A stretch of DNA of 62,709 bases from an uncultured Arcanobacterium sp. (GTDB lineage: Bacteria > Actinomycetota > Actinomycetes > Actinomycetales > Actinomycetaceae), in the NCBI GenBank assembly GCA_958428545.1, contig CAUAGM010000008.1, positions 1 through 62,709 of the forward strand, in the 5' to 3' direction. A program made the translations under genes and the position numbers. The notes under the pieces are model-generated. The model was not told the DNA's origin, made no database searches, and saw only the letters and a list, made by a program, of their open reading frames with translations. Below are positions 9,042-17,477 of the stretch, in pieces; the first letter of the stretch is position 1; the number at the start of each line of letters is the position of its first letter.

Positions 9042-9489
9042 ATCTCAAGTATCAGGCTACGTTGCTGACGCCGCAAGCAGTACGCGACACATTATTGTAG
9101 CGCTGGGTGCAGACGCCCAACGGCACGAGCTGAGCGCGACCGTTGAGGCGACTTCGAACGGTTTGATCGTGGCAACCTGTTGACGTGGAGCACGACGACT
9201 ACGCCTCACCCCTCGATGAAGTGGACCATCAGGAACTCTCCTGGGTGAACCGGTTCGATTGTGCCGGTATCAGTGGTAGTTGACGAACTCAACGACGTCA
9301 GCGCCAGTCATCACGACGTACCTCAACAGCGCTAGACGTTAAATTGGAACTCCACGTTCTCGCCGCACGATCAGAAAAGGTTACTCCCCTCAAAAAAGGA
9401 ACGAATATGACGACGCAATCGTGTGATTCTAGGTTGATTTTGATTTAGGATGAGAGTCTCATGTATACGTTCCTTTACGTGATCATAAA

Positions 9490-9548
9490 GAGCTGGTGCC
9501 TCTCACGACGCCAACAAGGCAGTAAGAAGCACCAGCTCAAAAATTGTT
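9490..9548. terminator. Long-loop hairpin ending the secreted/membrane gene pair
   Basis: GAGCTGGTGC at 9490-9499 pairs perfectly with GCACCAGCTC at 9539-9548. On the minus strand the stem is followed by TTTAT, consistent with a terminator for the two genes transcribed leftwards from 10492. Bases 9549-9653 hold nothing else I can identify. Confidence 0.5.
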
Positions 9549-9653
9549 TGGTTATCAATAGTAAATTAACTTACCTAGACATGCGGAAAACGCTCTGAAA
9601 TCCATTACTTAGCGAACAGTTCTTAGTTATGGTTAAGCTGCTCCGAAATAACG

Positions 9654-9845
9654 TTATTCATCAATTCCTTTTTTCCGAAGAAAATACCCAATACCTAAGA
9701 CTGCCACCCCAAGCAACAGTGATGGAAGAGTGATACTCAGTACTGTATGTAAAGGGAAAAGAATTAGTGCTAACAAAGAAAACAGGCAAATCGCCAATGT
9801 GAAAGTTAGTACACTGACCGCCAATTCACACATAGTACGTGGCAT
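9654..9845 (-). CDS. Small two-helix membrane protein, candidate immunity partner
   Basis: A 63-residue protein with two hydrophobic segments (about 8-28 and 35-54) and a positively charged end, YFLRKKGIDE. The start is set by overlap with the previous gene: the stop TAA and this ATG share a base (TAATG), and GGAGAG precedes it by six bases, so translation is probably coupled. No family recognised. A tiny membrane protein coupled behind a secreted protein is the usual layout of a bacteriocin or toxin with its immunity protein, but this is inference from architecture. Confidence 0.5.
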   Translation of the reverse strand: MPRTMCELAVSVLTFTLAICLFSLLALILFPLHTVLSITLPSLLLGVAVLGIGYFLRKKGIDE

Positions 9846-10492
9846 TAGGCTCTCCACCAATTCCATGCCTCTTTTGCGGCGCACCCGACAGCGTAAACGC
9901 CCAACCATGCAGCAAACCCTGCTGGAGTTGACTTAATGATTTGTTTGAGAACAATATCGCCACTCCTTTTAGCAATTTCTTTCTTGGCGTACCGTTTGAG
10001 TAAATCAGCCACTTTGTTCCAAGATTTTTCGTAAATGTATTTACCTAATAGGTTGTAGTCGATTTGGAAGGGTGAAAAACCAAGGACTCCCGTCACTACG
10101 CATGACCCGAAAGAACCCCAGCTGCGATCCGACTGCGCATTGACATACGGATTGTCGGAAGCTCCATTTAGTGAGCTAACGATAAGAGCAAGCTGCTCAG
10201 AACTTCCGCCGAAACCATATTCAGTAGCCAGTCTTTCGTCTACAATGAACTTTACCCCATCATGTCTGACGACGTCGCGGAATAGCGCCACAAAACTATC
10301 CGCTGTGGCATCGGCGAATTCCTCAATTTCAGCTTCTGTAAGTGAGCCTCCCATCTCTGTGCTATGAAGTTGTGATACCGCGGTAGTAGAATTCTGAATC
10401 TCTGCGGCGTTTGCTGCGCCAGCGGAGCTAAACGATAGCGCCAATGCGCAGACACTTGCGATGGCTAACTGCGCTGTTTTGCGTAGTTTCAT
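9845..10492 (-). CDS. Secreted protein of unknown function, candidate bacteriocin-like
   Basis: A 215-residue protein with a clear signal peptide (charged MKLRKTAQ, hydrophobic core, cleavage after about ANA/A). The mature part is acidic first, then has a lysine-rich helix (LLKRYAKKEIAKRS) and a hydrophobic, tryptophan-rich C-terminus ending AAKEAWNWWRA. Two cysteines (GSCVVTG and VGCAAKE) could form a disulfide. The ATG at 10492 has AAAGGA nine bases upstream; an ATG at 10513 is less likely. Coupled to the small membrane protein that follows. Function unknown; the amphipathic hydrophobic C-terminus would suit membrane activity. Confidence 0.6.
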   Translation of the reverse strand: MKLRKTAQLAIASVCALALSFSSAGAANAAEIQNSTTAVSQLHSTEMGGSLTEAEIEEFADATADSFVALFRDVVRHDGVKFIVDERLATEYGFGGSSEQLALIVSSLNGASDNPYVNAQSDRSWGSFGSCVVTGVLGFSPFQIDYNLLGKYIYEKSWNKVADLLKRYAKKEIAKRSGDIVLKQIIKSTPAGFAAWLGVYAVGCAAKEAWNWWRA

Positions 10493-10614
10493 CTTTCGTA
10501 TTCCTTTCACCATGCTGCCGTTATCGATGGTGACTTGCGCAGCATGGGAGTATGGGTTGCAATTTCTTTTTATAGAGATACTGCTAGTTAAACATATATA
10601 GGTAGCGCTACAAC

Positions 10615-10653
10615 ACCGACGAATGTCGGTATAAAATATCGATATTCGTCGGT
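10615..10653. promoter_or_regulatory. Inverted repeat, possible operator of the secreted/membrane pair
   Basis: ACCGACGAAT at 10615-10624 is the exact complement of ATTCGTCGGT at 10644-10653. The left arm also begins a smaller palindrome, ACCGAC-GAAT-GTCGGT (10615-10630). It lies about 120 bases upstream of the start at 10492. The flanking 10654-11097 has no supportable gene. Confidence 0.55.
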
Positions 10654-11097
10654 ATTCTGGCAGGGCTGGATCGTTGTATAGCCACCGTCGCTACTGGAGG
10701 ATAAGTAAATCTTGCTAGTTATAAAAAGAAACTGTACTTGGGTTATTTCCAAAGCAGATTGCCTAACCTAGGATCCTGCGGTAGTGACGATTCTATTGAT
10801 TTTCTTCATAGATTTCTGCTTTCCGAGCTTAGTGTTTCCTGCTACGCCGATATACATATGCACATGAATGGTGCCGACTATCCATGCTGGCGCTATGTAC
10901 TTGCCATGTGCAAGCAGCTTCTCCACAGCTAATATGAGCTCTAGAAGGTGGGTTTATATCCTAAAATCTTGGCCCGAACGGCATTATCCTACAACCAGCA
11001 TTCTCAAAATTTTAGTCATTTAGGCGGTACTCCGCCTATCGAAAGTATTCTCATTGGCACTATAAACATGCTGCTAAAATTTTCGGTAAAACTCTCG

Positions 11098-11138
11098 ATA
11101 CATCTGTAACGCATCTGTAATACATCTGTAATACATCC
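11098..11138 (+). promoter_or_regulatory. Three and a half direct repeats with 11-bp period upstream of cutC
   Basis: Units ATACATCTGTA, ACGCATCTGTA, ATACATCTGTA and a partial ATACATC follow each other with an exact 11-base period. Direct repeats of one helical turn are the usual binding layout of OmpR/PhoB-type response regulators. The array is about 100 bases upstream of the cutC start. Confidence 0.5.
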
Positions 11139-11235
11139 CTTCGCCTTCGTTAGTCTTAAGAAATCCTTGAGTATTTCGCAGGCTTCAGAGGATATGATTG
11201 AGCTAATATCATCTTGCAGTCGAATAGGAGTTTCT

Positions 11236-12033
11236 ATGAAAGGCGTCTGTGCTTCTCGCTATAGTGTGCTGGAACTGATTGCTCTTTCTTTGGCTGACGC
11301 GCAGCAGGCGGCTCGTGCTGGAGCGCATCGGATTGAGCTTGTTGGGACGATGGAAAAAGAGGGGCTCGCTCCTTCGCCACAGCTCGTTGAAGAGATAGTT
11401 GCTACTGTGCCGATTCGTGTTCGTCCGATGGTACGTATAGATGCAGGGTTCGCTGCCCAAAAAGATCGGCTTCCTCAGCTCAAAGAGCTCGTGCGTGATT
11501 TTACAAATGCTGGTGCAGAAGGTGTTGTTTTCGGCTATCTTGCTCCTGATAAGAGCTTGGCGCTGGATTATATGGCTGAGTTGGCGCATGAACTGCGAGG
11601 GCAAGCATCGTTTACGATTCATCGTGCAATTGATGCTGTTGCATCTGCTTGTGATAAAGGAGCTGCTGATGAGGAAGATACGCAGAAAATCGCAACTCAT
11701 CGTTATCTGGCTGCGTGGCAGCAGCTTTTAGGAATGACGCCTGGACCAGATGTAGTACTGACGGCAGGTTCCTCTCGCGGTATTACTGTGGGGCTTGATA
11801 ATCTCCGAGCAGCTATTGAGCTATTCCCTGAAGCTGCTGAATTGATTCAAGCAGGAGGGGGCTTAAAGCTGGAACATATACCAGCCCTCGCAGATCTTGG
11901 AATTCGTCAATTTCACGTGGGTTCAGGCGTGCGGGAAGACGGTACTTTTGATTCAGCAATTAGCGCTGAAAAAGTGAAACTTTGGCTCGATGCTATTGCT
12001 GCGCAATGTAATAGAGACTTAGCAAACCAGTGA
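11236..12033 (+). CDS. cutC: CutC family protein
   Basis: A cytoplasmic TIM-barrel protein of the CutC family, named for copper homeostasis in E. coli although a direct role in copper handling is disputed. Conserved stretches are RIELVGTMEKEGLAPS, VRPMVR, FTIHRAID (usual FHRAFD), VLTAGSS and the C-terminal QFHVGSG. Residues 149-170 carry an acidic insertion. The ATG at 11236 is preceded by AGGAG five bases upstream, giving 265 residues, normal for the family. It is monocistronic, with a strong terminator 97 bases downstream. Confidence 0.85.
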   Translation: MKGVCASRYSVLELIALSLADAQQAARAGAHRIELVGTMEKEGLAPSPQLVEEIVATVPIRVRPMVRIDAGFAAQKDRLPQLKELVRDFTNAGAEGVVFGYLAPDKSLALDYMAELAHELRGQASFTIHRAIDAVASACDKGAADEEDTQKIATHRYLAAWQQLLGMTPGPDVVLTAGSSRGITVGLDNLRAAIELFPEAAELIQAGGGLKLEHIPALADLGIRQFHVGSGVREDGTFDSAISAEKVKLWLDAIAAQCNRDLANQ

Positions 12034-12129
12034 TTAGAAAAGTAGCTGAGAATATATCAGGAGATTTTCTAAAGAATTTTCGCATATACATATAGATACA
12101 TTCAGATATACAGATATGCGTATAGGCAC

Positions 12130-12167
12130 AAAAGATGTAGCCAGCATATGTGCTAGCTACATCTTTT
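12130..12167. terminator. Strong terminator after cutC
   Basis: AAAAGATGTAGC at 12130-12141 pairs with GCTACATCTTTT at 12156-12167, with further pairing inside the loop. The A-rich and T-rich ends make it usable from both strands. Confidence 0.85.
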
Positions 12168-12262
12168 AATGATGTTCTGGGTAAAAGCTGCAATACGCTT
12201 TTAGCACTTGGCCATCAATTTGACCGTCAATTTTAGATATTGCCCTCGTTGAATCATAAAAT

Positions 12263-12303
12263 CGGCAGATTCAGGTGATGATAGTGAGCACCTGAATCTG
12301 CCG
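12263..12303. terminator. Strong hairpin downstream of brnQ
   Basis: A 15-bp perfect stem (CGGCAGATTCAGGTG at 12263-12277 with its complement at 12289-12303) and an 11-base loop. It lies beyond the brnQ stop and on that strand is followed by A/T-rich sequence including GATTTTATG. Confidence 0.7.
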
Positions 12304-12395
12304 ATAATTTCTATATGAGAAGTGCGATCAAAAGCACGCTCATGCAGCGCTTATGTAGCGCTTATGTAGCAAGCTGCAAAGGAGATACCTTTGAA

Positions 12396-13763
12396 CTACT
12401 GCTGCGCATTTGCTGTTTGTGTTTGCGCTTCTTGTTTGAAGTTTCCTTGCATAAAATCAAGCACAAGCCCGATGATGAGCAGCACAGCGAGAGGCACAAC
12501 CCAACCAAGGGAAAGTCCAGCAAGAGGGATAACGTCGATGAGATGTGCAAACCATGCAGGTTCGGGTGCTCCAAAGAGAGCAAATCCTTGATGGATGGCA
12601 TCAACCAAACCGAAAGCTGCAGCTGTCCAGATCGTACAACGGTAAGAATAGTAGAGATGCCCTGGCAAGAAGATATCAATCAAGCTCACGAGCACTACTG
12701 CGATCGTGATGGGGTAGCAGAAATACATCATCGGTACGACGACGTTCAGCAAGGTAGCAAGCCCTAAGTTTGCCATAGCAAGAGCGATTACCATATGGAT
12801 TACGAGAAGTGCGTTGCGTGAAATCTTCGGGAATTGGCGTTCGAAGAACTGTACGCTTGCGCCGATCAAACCGACGCTCGTCGTCAAGCAGGCCAAAATT
12901 GCGATAAGTCCAAGGATCCACTGCCCAGGCGCCCCAAAGAGAAGACCAGCAGCGTACGAGAGTCCTTCGGCACCGTCAGCAACTTCAGCATCGCCGATAC
13001 GCACGCCTACGTTGGATAGTCCGAAATAGACGAGAGCCAGCAAAACTCCTGCAATAACGCCAGAGAACACGGTTGCGCGGAAGAGCTGCTTGCCTTGTTT
13101 AAAACCATGCGTGCGCAGAGAGGTGATGATAATCATGCCGAATACGAGTGAAGCGATGGCATCGAGAGTGTTGTAGCCTTCAAGGAGTCCAGAAATAAAT
13201 GGCGTGTTGGCATATTTTTCTACTGGCTCATCGACAACTGGTGTGAGCTGAAGGAAAGCAGCAACGATAAGTGCCACCATCAAAATTAAAAGTGCTGGGG
13301 TGAGCCATGTGCCAATTTTATCGACCACGTTATTTGGGTTGATCACCAATAACGTTGTGACTGCCAAAAAGATCAGTGAGTAGATAAATAGCCCGAGGCT
13401 GCCCGGCTGACTTGGCAAATTGCCGATAGCGCCAGCGCTCATTGAAAAAGATACTGTTGCGACGCGTGGAACGGCGTAAAGTACGCCGGTTGTCAGCATA
13501 GCCATCCAGCAAAATACCAAGCCTGGTACGTGCCCGATTCGTTTAGCAATCCCTTCAATTCCATTTTCGCTCGTCGCTGCGGCAACCATCGCAAGTACAG
13601 GCAAGAGCACGCCTGTGAGAATGAATCCGAGTGTGGTTGCGGTTGCATTTGATCCGCCGTTAATGCCGATCATCACAGGGAGGATAAGGTTTCCTGCCCC
13701 GAAATACATAGCAAAGAGAGCGAGACCCGTGACGAGAAGTGTTTTTATTGAAGTTTTATTCAT
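12396..13763 (-). CDS. brnQ: Branched-chain amino acid transporter BrnQ
   Basis: A sodium-coupled importer of leucine, isoleucine and valine of the LIVCS family. It is a 455-residue inner-membrane protein with about 12 helices. The N-terminal signature LFAMYFGAGNLILPVMIG (about 17-34) is typical of BrnQ. The last 25 residues are polar. The ATG at 13763 has no ribosome binding site, but a promoter with its -10 about eight bases upstream points to a leaderless mRNA. Monocistronic between two terminators and the divergent exporter gene. Confidence 0.92.
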   Translation of the reverse strand: MNKTSIKTLLVTGLALFAMYFGAGNLILPVMIGINGGSNATATTLGFILTGVLLPVLAMVAAATSENGIEGIAKRIGHVPGLVFCWMAMLTTGVLYAVPRVATVSFSMSAGAIGNLPSQPGSLGLFIYSLIFLAVTTLLVINPNNVVDKIGTWLTPALLILMVALIVAAFLQLTPVVDEPVEKYANTPFISGLLEGYNTLDAIASLVFGMIIITSLRTHGFKQGKQLFRATVFSGVIAGVLLALVYFGLSNVGVRIGDAEVADGAEGLSYAAGLLFGAPGQWILGLIAILACLTTSVGLIGASVQFFERQFPKISRNALLVIHMVIALAMANLGLATLLNVVVPMMYFCYPITIAVVLVSLIDIFLPGHLYYSYRCTIWTAAAFGLVDAIHQGFALFGAPEPAWFAHLIDVIPLAGLSLGWVVPLAVLLIIGLVLDFMQGNFKQEAQTQTANAQQ

Positions 13764-13771
13764 GGTACAGG

Positions 13772-13801
13772 ATTTTATGCACCGCCCGGCGCTAACTTCA
13801 A
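13772..13801 (-). promoter_or_regulatory. Promoter of brnQ, probably leaderless
   Basis: Read on the minus strand: TTGAAG (13801-13796), an 18-base spacer and TAAAAT (13777-13772). The ATG at 13763 falls about where transcription should begin, and there is no ribosome binding site. Confidence 0.65.
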
Positions 13802-13983
13802 TTTTGGACGTTCTGTTTCACCTGGTGAGATTTTAGAGGTAGTCGGCACGGCAATCTTTGCGTATCGTCCCTGCTAGCTGCTGGTTGCAGCTGCTCAACG
13901 AGTATTTGTGCTGCAGCTAAACGCTGGCTGTATTTTGGCTGTGTTGCTAGGCATATGCTGGTTGGGCAGCGGTAAAGGTAGTG

Positions 13984-14014
13984 CTCCTTATAAGGAGTAA
14001 TGCTCAGTATAAGG
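13984..14014. promoter_or_regulatory. Palindrome and partial copy upstream of the drug exporter
   Basis: A perfect 14-bp palindrome, CTCCTTATAAGGAG (13984-13997), is followed three bases later by a related half copy, TGCTCAGTATAAGGA. This is the layout of a dimeric repressor site such as TetR or MarR types, about 120 bases upstream of the exporter gene. The rest of 13802-14124 holds nothing else I can identify. Confidence 0.5.
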
Positions 14015-14124
14015 ACGTGTTTTCTTTATGCTCGATTGTGTGCGTAAATGATATAAGCGAAGCGAGCTTCAATGTGAGCGATAATCTCAATGAACTGATC
14101 GGGATGTGACGGACGAACTAGTGG

Positions 14125-16233
14125 ATGACGATGAACGAATCAATGAACGAGCCAAAAATAAAGCAAGAAGTATCCCAATCTTTTGATCCAAAATCTTTTG
14201 ATCCAAAAACATGGAAGCTTCCCTCGAAAGAGCGAGGAATTTTTATTGCTCTCCTTTTAGGTATGTTTTCCGCGTCGATTAACCAAACAATTGTTGGGCC
14301 TGCGATGCCGCGAATTATTGCTGAGCTTGGAGGAATGAGCCACTATTCGTGGGTGGCGACGACGGCGCTTCTTTCATCTGCTCTTGTGACGCCAATCGTC
14401 GGCAAGCTTTCCGATATGTATGGCAGACGTTCCTTTTATATTGGTGGTCTAGTTGTGTTTATGATGGGCACTGCGCTTTCTGGAGCTGCGCAATCGTTCG
14501 GTTGGCTCATCGTTGGGCGTGCCGTTACAGGCGCTGGTATGGGCACATTGATTCCGCTGTCTCAAACAGTGATTGGCGATATTATTCCAGCTCGAATGCG
14601 CGGGAAATACCAGGGATATATGGGAGCTTCTTTTGGTGTCTCAACTGTTGTCGGGCCGTTGGTTGGCGGTGTCGTCACAGACGCTTTGGGATGGCGCTGG
14701 CTTTTCTACTGCGCGCTGCCCCTGTGCATGGTGGCATTAGTTATGGTGACTAAACTCCTGAAAATTCCGCATACGCCTTCCAATGCTCGTGTCGATTTTC
14801 TTGGTATGCTGCTGCTTTCTGTTGCGCTGATTGCCATATTATTGGCGACGAGTTGGGGCGGCAGCACGTATCCGTGGTTATCTGCACAAATTATCAGTCT
14901 GTATGCTCTTGGTGTGATTGCCGTGTGTGCATTTATTTTTCAAGAACGCCGTGCCGAAGCTCCAGTTGTTCCTTTGCGTCTTTTTAAGAATTCTGTTTTC
15001 GCATATTCCACGCTGGCTGCAATGCTCTTAGCAATGGCAATGTTTTCTGCTCTCACATATCTTCCCGTATTTGTGCAGGGAGTGCTTGGAGCTGATGCGA
15101 CGACGTCTGGCATCGTGCTTATGCCGATGAGTGTGGTGCAAATTTTTGCTGGTATCGTGGTTGGGCGCATTATCACGCGTACTGGGCGATACAAGGGCTT
15201 TATGGTGCTAGGCATTATCCTTATGGCGGCTGGGCAGGCGATGCTTGTATTTATGGGGTCTGCTCCTTCGCTTGCCTATATTTCCAGTGCAATGGTTGTT
15301 GTTGGTTTAGGAATCGGCGCTGTGATGCAGCAGTATATGCTCGTGGCGCAAAATGCAGTTCCTATACGCGATCTCGGTGCTGGTACTGCTGGTGTTCAAT
15401 TCTTCCGTAATATAGGCTCAACCGTTGGTATTGCAATTTTTGGTACGGTGATGAATACAGGGCTGCAGGAAGCTATTGCAGATCATTGGCCTGCAGGAGT
15501 AGTGAAGCCATCGCCAGCAATCGATGCAGGATCTGTGCTTGATTCACATACCTTAGATAAGCTTGCTCCTGTTGTGGTTCAGGCGGTGCGTGCAGGTCTT
15601 TCTGATAGGCTGCATATCGTTTTTCTTGCCGCATTACCTATTATTATGCTTATTTTGCTTCTCACTCTTCCGATTAAAGCTCTTCCTTTACGTGAATCTG
15701 TGCACGATGGTGAGAATGCTCAGCGTGAATTTCTCGCATCAATGGGCACGACGACCGAGAGTGATGCCCAAGCGATTGCAGAGCGGATGCATACTCCGCG
15801 CGAGCAGGAGCGTATGCTTGGCGTGCAATTTGAACTTTATGAGCGCGCGGCTCGCACATCGGATTATCCGCTCCTTGAGCGTGCAATCACAGAGCTTGGT
15901 TCGGGAGATTTCGAGCGCGGTATGCGTTTGCTTCGCCATACAGCCCGTATGCTGAAAGCTGACGATTTTGCTTATGCTGTGCAAGAAGAGAAGTTCGCTG
16001 CAGAGGTGAGTGCGCTTGCTTCGCGAAAGGGTGGGGCCTTCAGCTCTGAACTGCGCGAAGATTTTAATGCTGCCGCAGCAATTAAACGCAGTATGCGCGC
16101 TGCAGATACTCCCGAGCATGAAATAACTGTAGATGAACATTATGATCGGGTAAACGTGGAGAAACTACGCGAAACCAGCTCTGAATTAGCTGCTATGCTT
16201 CTCGTTGATCTGGCTGGAGTCTATTACGACTAA
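14125..16233 (+). CDS. DHA2-family MFS drug:proton antiporter with a C-terminal extension
   Basis: A 14-helix major facilitator of the EmrB/QacA type, expected to export toxic compounds using the proton gradient. Motif A is GKLSDMYGRRSFY (about 92-104), and helix 5 carries VVGPLVGGVVTD with WRWLF, characteristic of antiporters. The membrane part ends near residue 515. A soluble cytoplasmic extension of about 185 residues follows (LYERAARTSDYPLLERAITE and on), which plain DHA2 transporters lack. A run of SFDPKSFDPKTWK near the N-terminus is a small duplication. The start is set at ATG 14125; ATG 14131 is equally possible. A palindrome upstream suggests control by a dedicated repressor, but none is adjacent. 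Confidence 0.88.
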   Translation: MTMNESMNEPKIKQEVSQSFDPKSFDPKTWKLPSKERGIFIALLLGMFSASINQTIVGPAMPRIIAELGGMSHYSWVATTALLSSALVTPIVGKLSDMYGRRSFYIGGLVVFMMGTALSGAAQSFGWLIVGRAVTGAGMGTLIPLSQTVIGDIIPARMRGKYQGYMGASFGVSTVVGPLVGGVVTDALGWRWLFYCALPLCMVALVMVTKLLKIPHTPSNARVDFLGMLLLSVALIAILLATSWGGSTYPWLSAQIISLYALGVIAVCAFIFQERRAEAPVVPLRLFKNSVFAYSTLAAMLLAMAMFSALTYLPVFVQGVLGADATTSGIVLMPMSVVQIFAGIVVGRIITRTGRYKGFMVLGIILMAAGQAMLVFMGSAPSLAYISSAMVVVGLGIGAVMQQYMLVAQNAVPIRDLGAGTAGVQFFRNIGSTVGIAIFGTVMNTGLQEAIADHWPAGVVKPSPAIDAGSVLDSHTLDKLAPVVVQAVRAGLSDRLHIVFLAALPIIMLILLLTLPIKALPLRESVHDGENAQREFLASMGTTTESDAQAIAERMHTPREQERMLGVQFELYERAARTSDYPLLERAITELGSGDFERGMRLLRHTARMLKADDFAYAVQEEKFAAEVSALASRKGGAFSSELREDFNAAAAIKRSMRAADTPEHEITVDEHYDRVNVEKLRETSSELAAMLLVDLAGVYYD

Positions 16234-16311
16234 TTGTGGCTTTTAAGTCTACATAGTGGTGATAGATTGGATGGGCTAAGCACAAAAGCTGGTGAAGGCA
16301 TCGAGCATAGA

Positions 16312-16983
16312 TTAGAGTTTCCACGATATCGGCTCTGCCCCTTGCTGAATGAGGAAATTATTTGCTCGTGAGAATGGGCGAGATCCGAAAAATCCCCGCG
16401 ATGCTGAAAGTGGGGATGGGTGTGCAGATTCTATGCACGGAACTCTGCCAAGCAGTGGTTTCAACTCTTGTGCTTGCCTTCCCCATAAAATTGCTACGAG
16501 TGGTTTATTTCGTGAGACGAGCTGTTTAATTGCGTATTCGGTGACGGCTTCCCAACCTTTTCCTCTATGTGAGGCAGGAGCGTTTGGGCGCACTGTGAGA
16601 ACTCTATTGAGGAGCATTACTCCTTGTTCACACCACGGTGTGAGATCACCATTTTTCGGTGCCGAAATGCCGATATCGTCAGATAGCTCGCGGTAGATAT
16701 TGGCAAGTGATCGGGGAAGAGGGGTAACTTCTGGAGCAATAGAAAAACTGAGTCCAACAGGGTGTCCGGGAGTGGGGTATGGATCTTGTCCAACAATTAA
16801 AATCCGCACATTTTCAAGCGGATACGTGAATGCGCGAAATACATTTTTTCCTAGAGGGAGGAATTTTCTTCCAGCAGCTAATTCGGCGCAGAGGAAATCG
16901 TCAATATTGTCGATATGGGGTTTCATAGGCGCCATTGCTTCTGCCCAATCAGGAGCCATCAATGATGAAAGAGAACAACTCAT
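16312..16983 (-). CDS. ung: Uracil-DNA glycosylase, family 1
   Basis: Removes uracil from DNA as the first step of base excision repair. The water-activating motif GQDPYPTPGHPVGLSFS (about 65-81) and the minor-groove loop HPSPLSASRGFFGSRPFS (about 188-205) are both present. At 223 residues it is normal length. The start ATG at 16983 lacks a ribosome binding site and may be leaderless; an ATG at residue 9 is an alternative. Single gene, divergent from the DUF3263 gene. Confidence 0.95.
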   Translation of the reverse strand: MSCSLSSLMAPDWAEAMAPMKPHIDNIDDFLCAELAAGRKFLPLGKNVFRAFTYPLENVRILIVGQDPYPTPGHPVGLSFSIAPEVTPLPRSLANIYRELSDDIGISAPKNGDLTPWCEQGVMLLNRVLTVRPNAPASHRGKGWEAVTEYAIKQLVSRNKPLVAILWGRQAQELKPLLGRVPCIESAHPSPLSASRGFFGSRPFSRANNFLIQQGAEPISWKL

Positions 16984-17151
16984 ATACTTAGATTAACTTT
17001 TTATTAACTGTTTTTCTGAAATTCTGCCTATGGCGCTCGATATGCTTAATGTATATCGTTTGCGCACTTAAGTATGTGCAGATTTTTGCTCGTGTGAATA
17101 TCTGCTTTGCTGATGTGTTGGGTGCGATTGTGAGCATGAGGAAAGAAAAAG

Positions 17152-17436
17152 ATGAGTAGTGGTGACGATATGAGTGAGAAAGATGATGCTTGGGCTGATC
17201 TTGAGCAGAAAGTTCTTCTTATCGAAAGGAAATGGTGGACGATCGCTCCAACTCGTGAGCAGGCAATCCGCAGGATCTTAGGCTTTACTCCAATGAAATA
17301 CTACCTTCTTCTGTCGTCTTTGCTGGATTGTGAACACTTTTGGAAGCAAGATCCCGTGCTCGTTGATCGATTGCGCAGGCTGCGTGAAGCAAAACTTCAG
17401 GAACGTGGGCAAGCTCCGCACAGTGAATCTGTATAG
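17152..17436 (+). CDS. DUF3263 protein
   Basis: A 94-residue protein of an actinobacteria-specific family with a helix-turn-helix-like fold and unknown function. The family pattern is visible as LIERKWWTIAPTREQAIRRI (about 24-43) followed by GFTPMKYYLLLSSLLD. GAGGAAAG sits at good spacing before ATG 17152. It is followed 41 bases later by the LytR_C-domain gene. The pair followed by groEL is a conserved actinobacterial neighbourhood (compare Rv0430, Rv0431 and groEL2 in M. tuberculosis). Confidence 0.85.
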   Translation: MSSGDDMSEKDDAWADLEQKVLLIERKWWTIAPTREQAIRRILGFTPMKYYLLLSSLLDCEHFWKQDPVLVDRLRRLREAKLQERGQAPHSESV

Positions 17437-17477
17437 TTTGGCTGCGAGGGGTGAGGTAGTCTAGAAAGGTGGATAAT

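Larger units (their letters stand above)
7976..9480. other. GC-richer patch with decayed genes
   Basis: About 1.5 kb next to tRNA-Gly that is visibly richer in G+C than its flanks and carries mostly broken reading frames. It contains a hairpin at 8078-8107, an amber-interrupted small gene at 8126-8278, poly-C tracts at 8626-8634 and 8662-8669, and one intact small gene at 8691-9041. Fragments near 9145-9280 (plus strand) read as protein-like only if the frame is shifted, for example VEHDDYASPLDEVDHQELSW after a frame break. Location at a tRNA gene and composition suggest a remnant of acquired DNA. I see no integrase and no clear attachment repeat. Confidence 0.5.

Noticed and set aside
7976..9480. 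Insertion sequence or integrated element
   Set aside because: No transposase, integrase or terminal repeats could be recognised; only composition and decay point to transfer.
10738..10932. 64-codon frame upstream of cutC
   Set aside because: No ribosome binding site, no recognisable feature, atypical composition.
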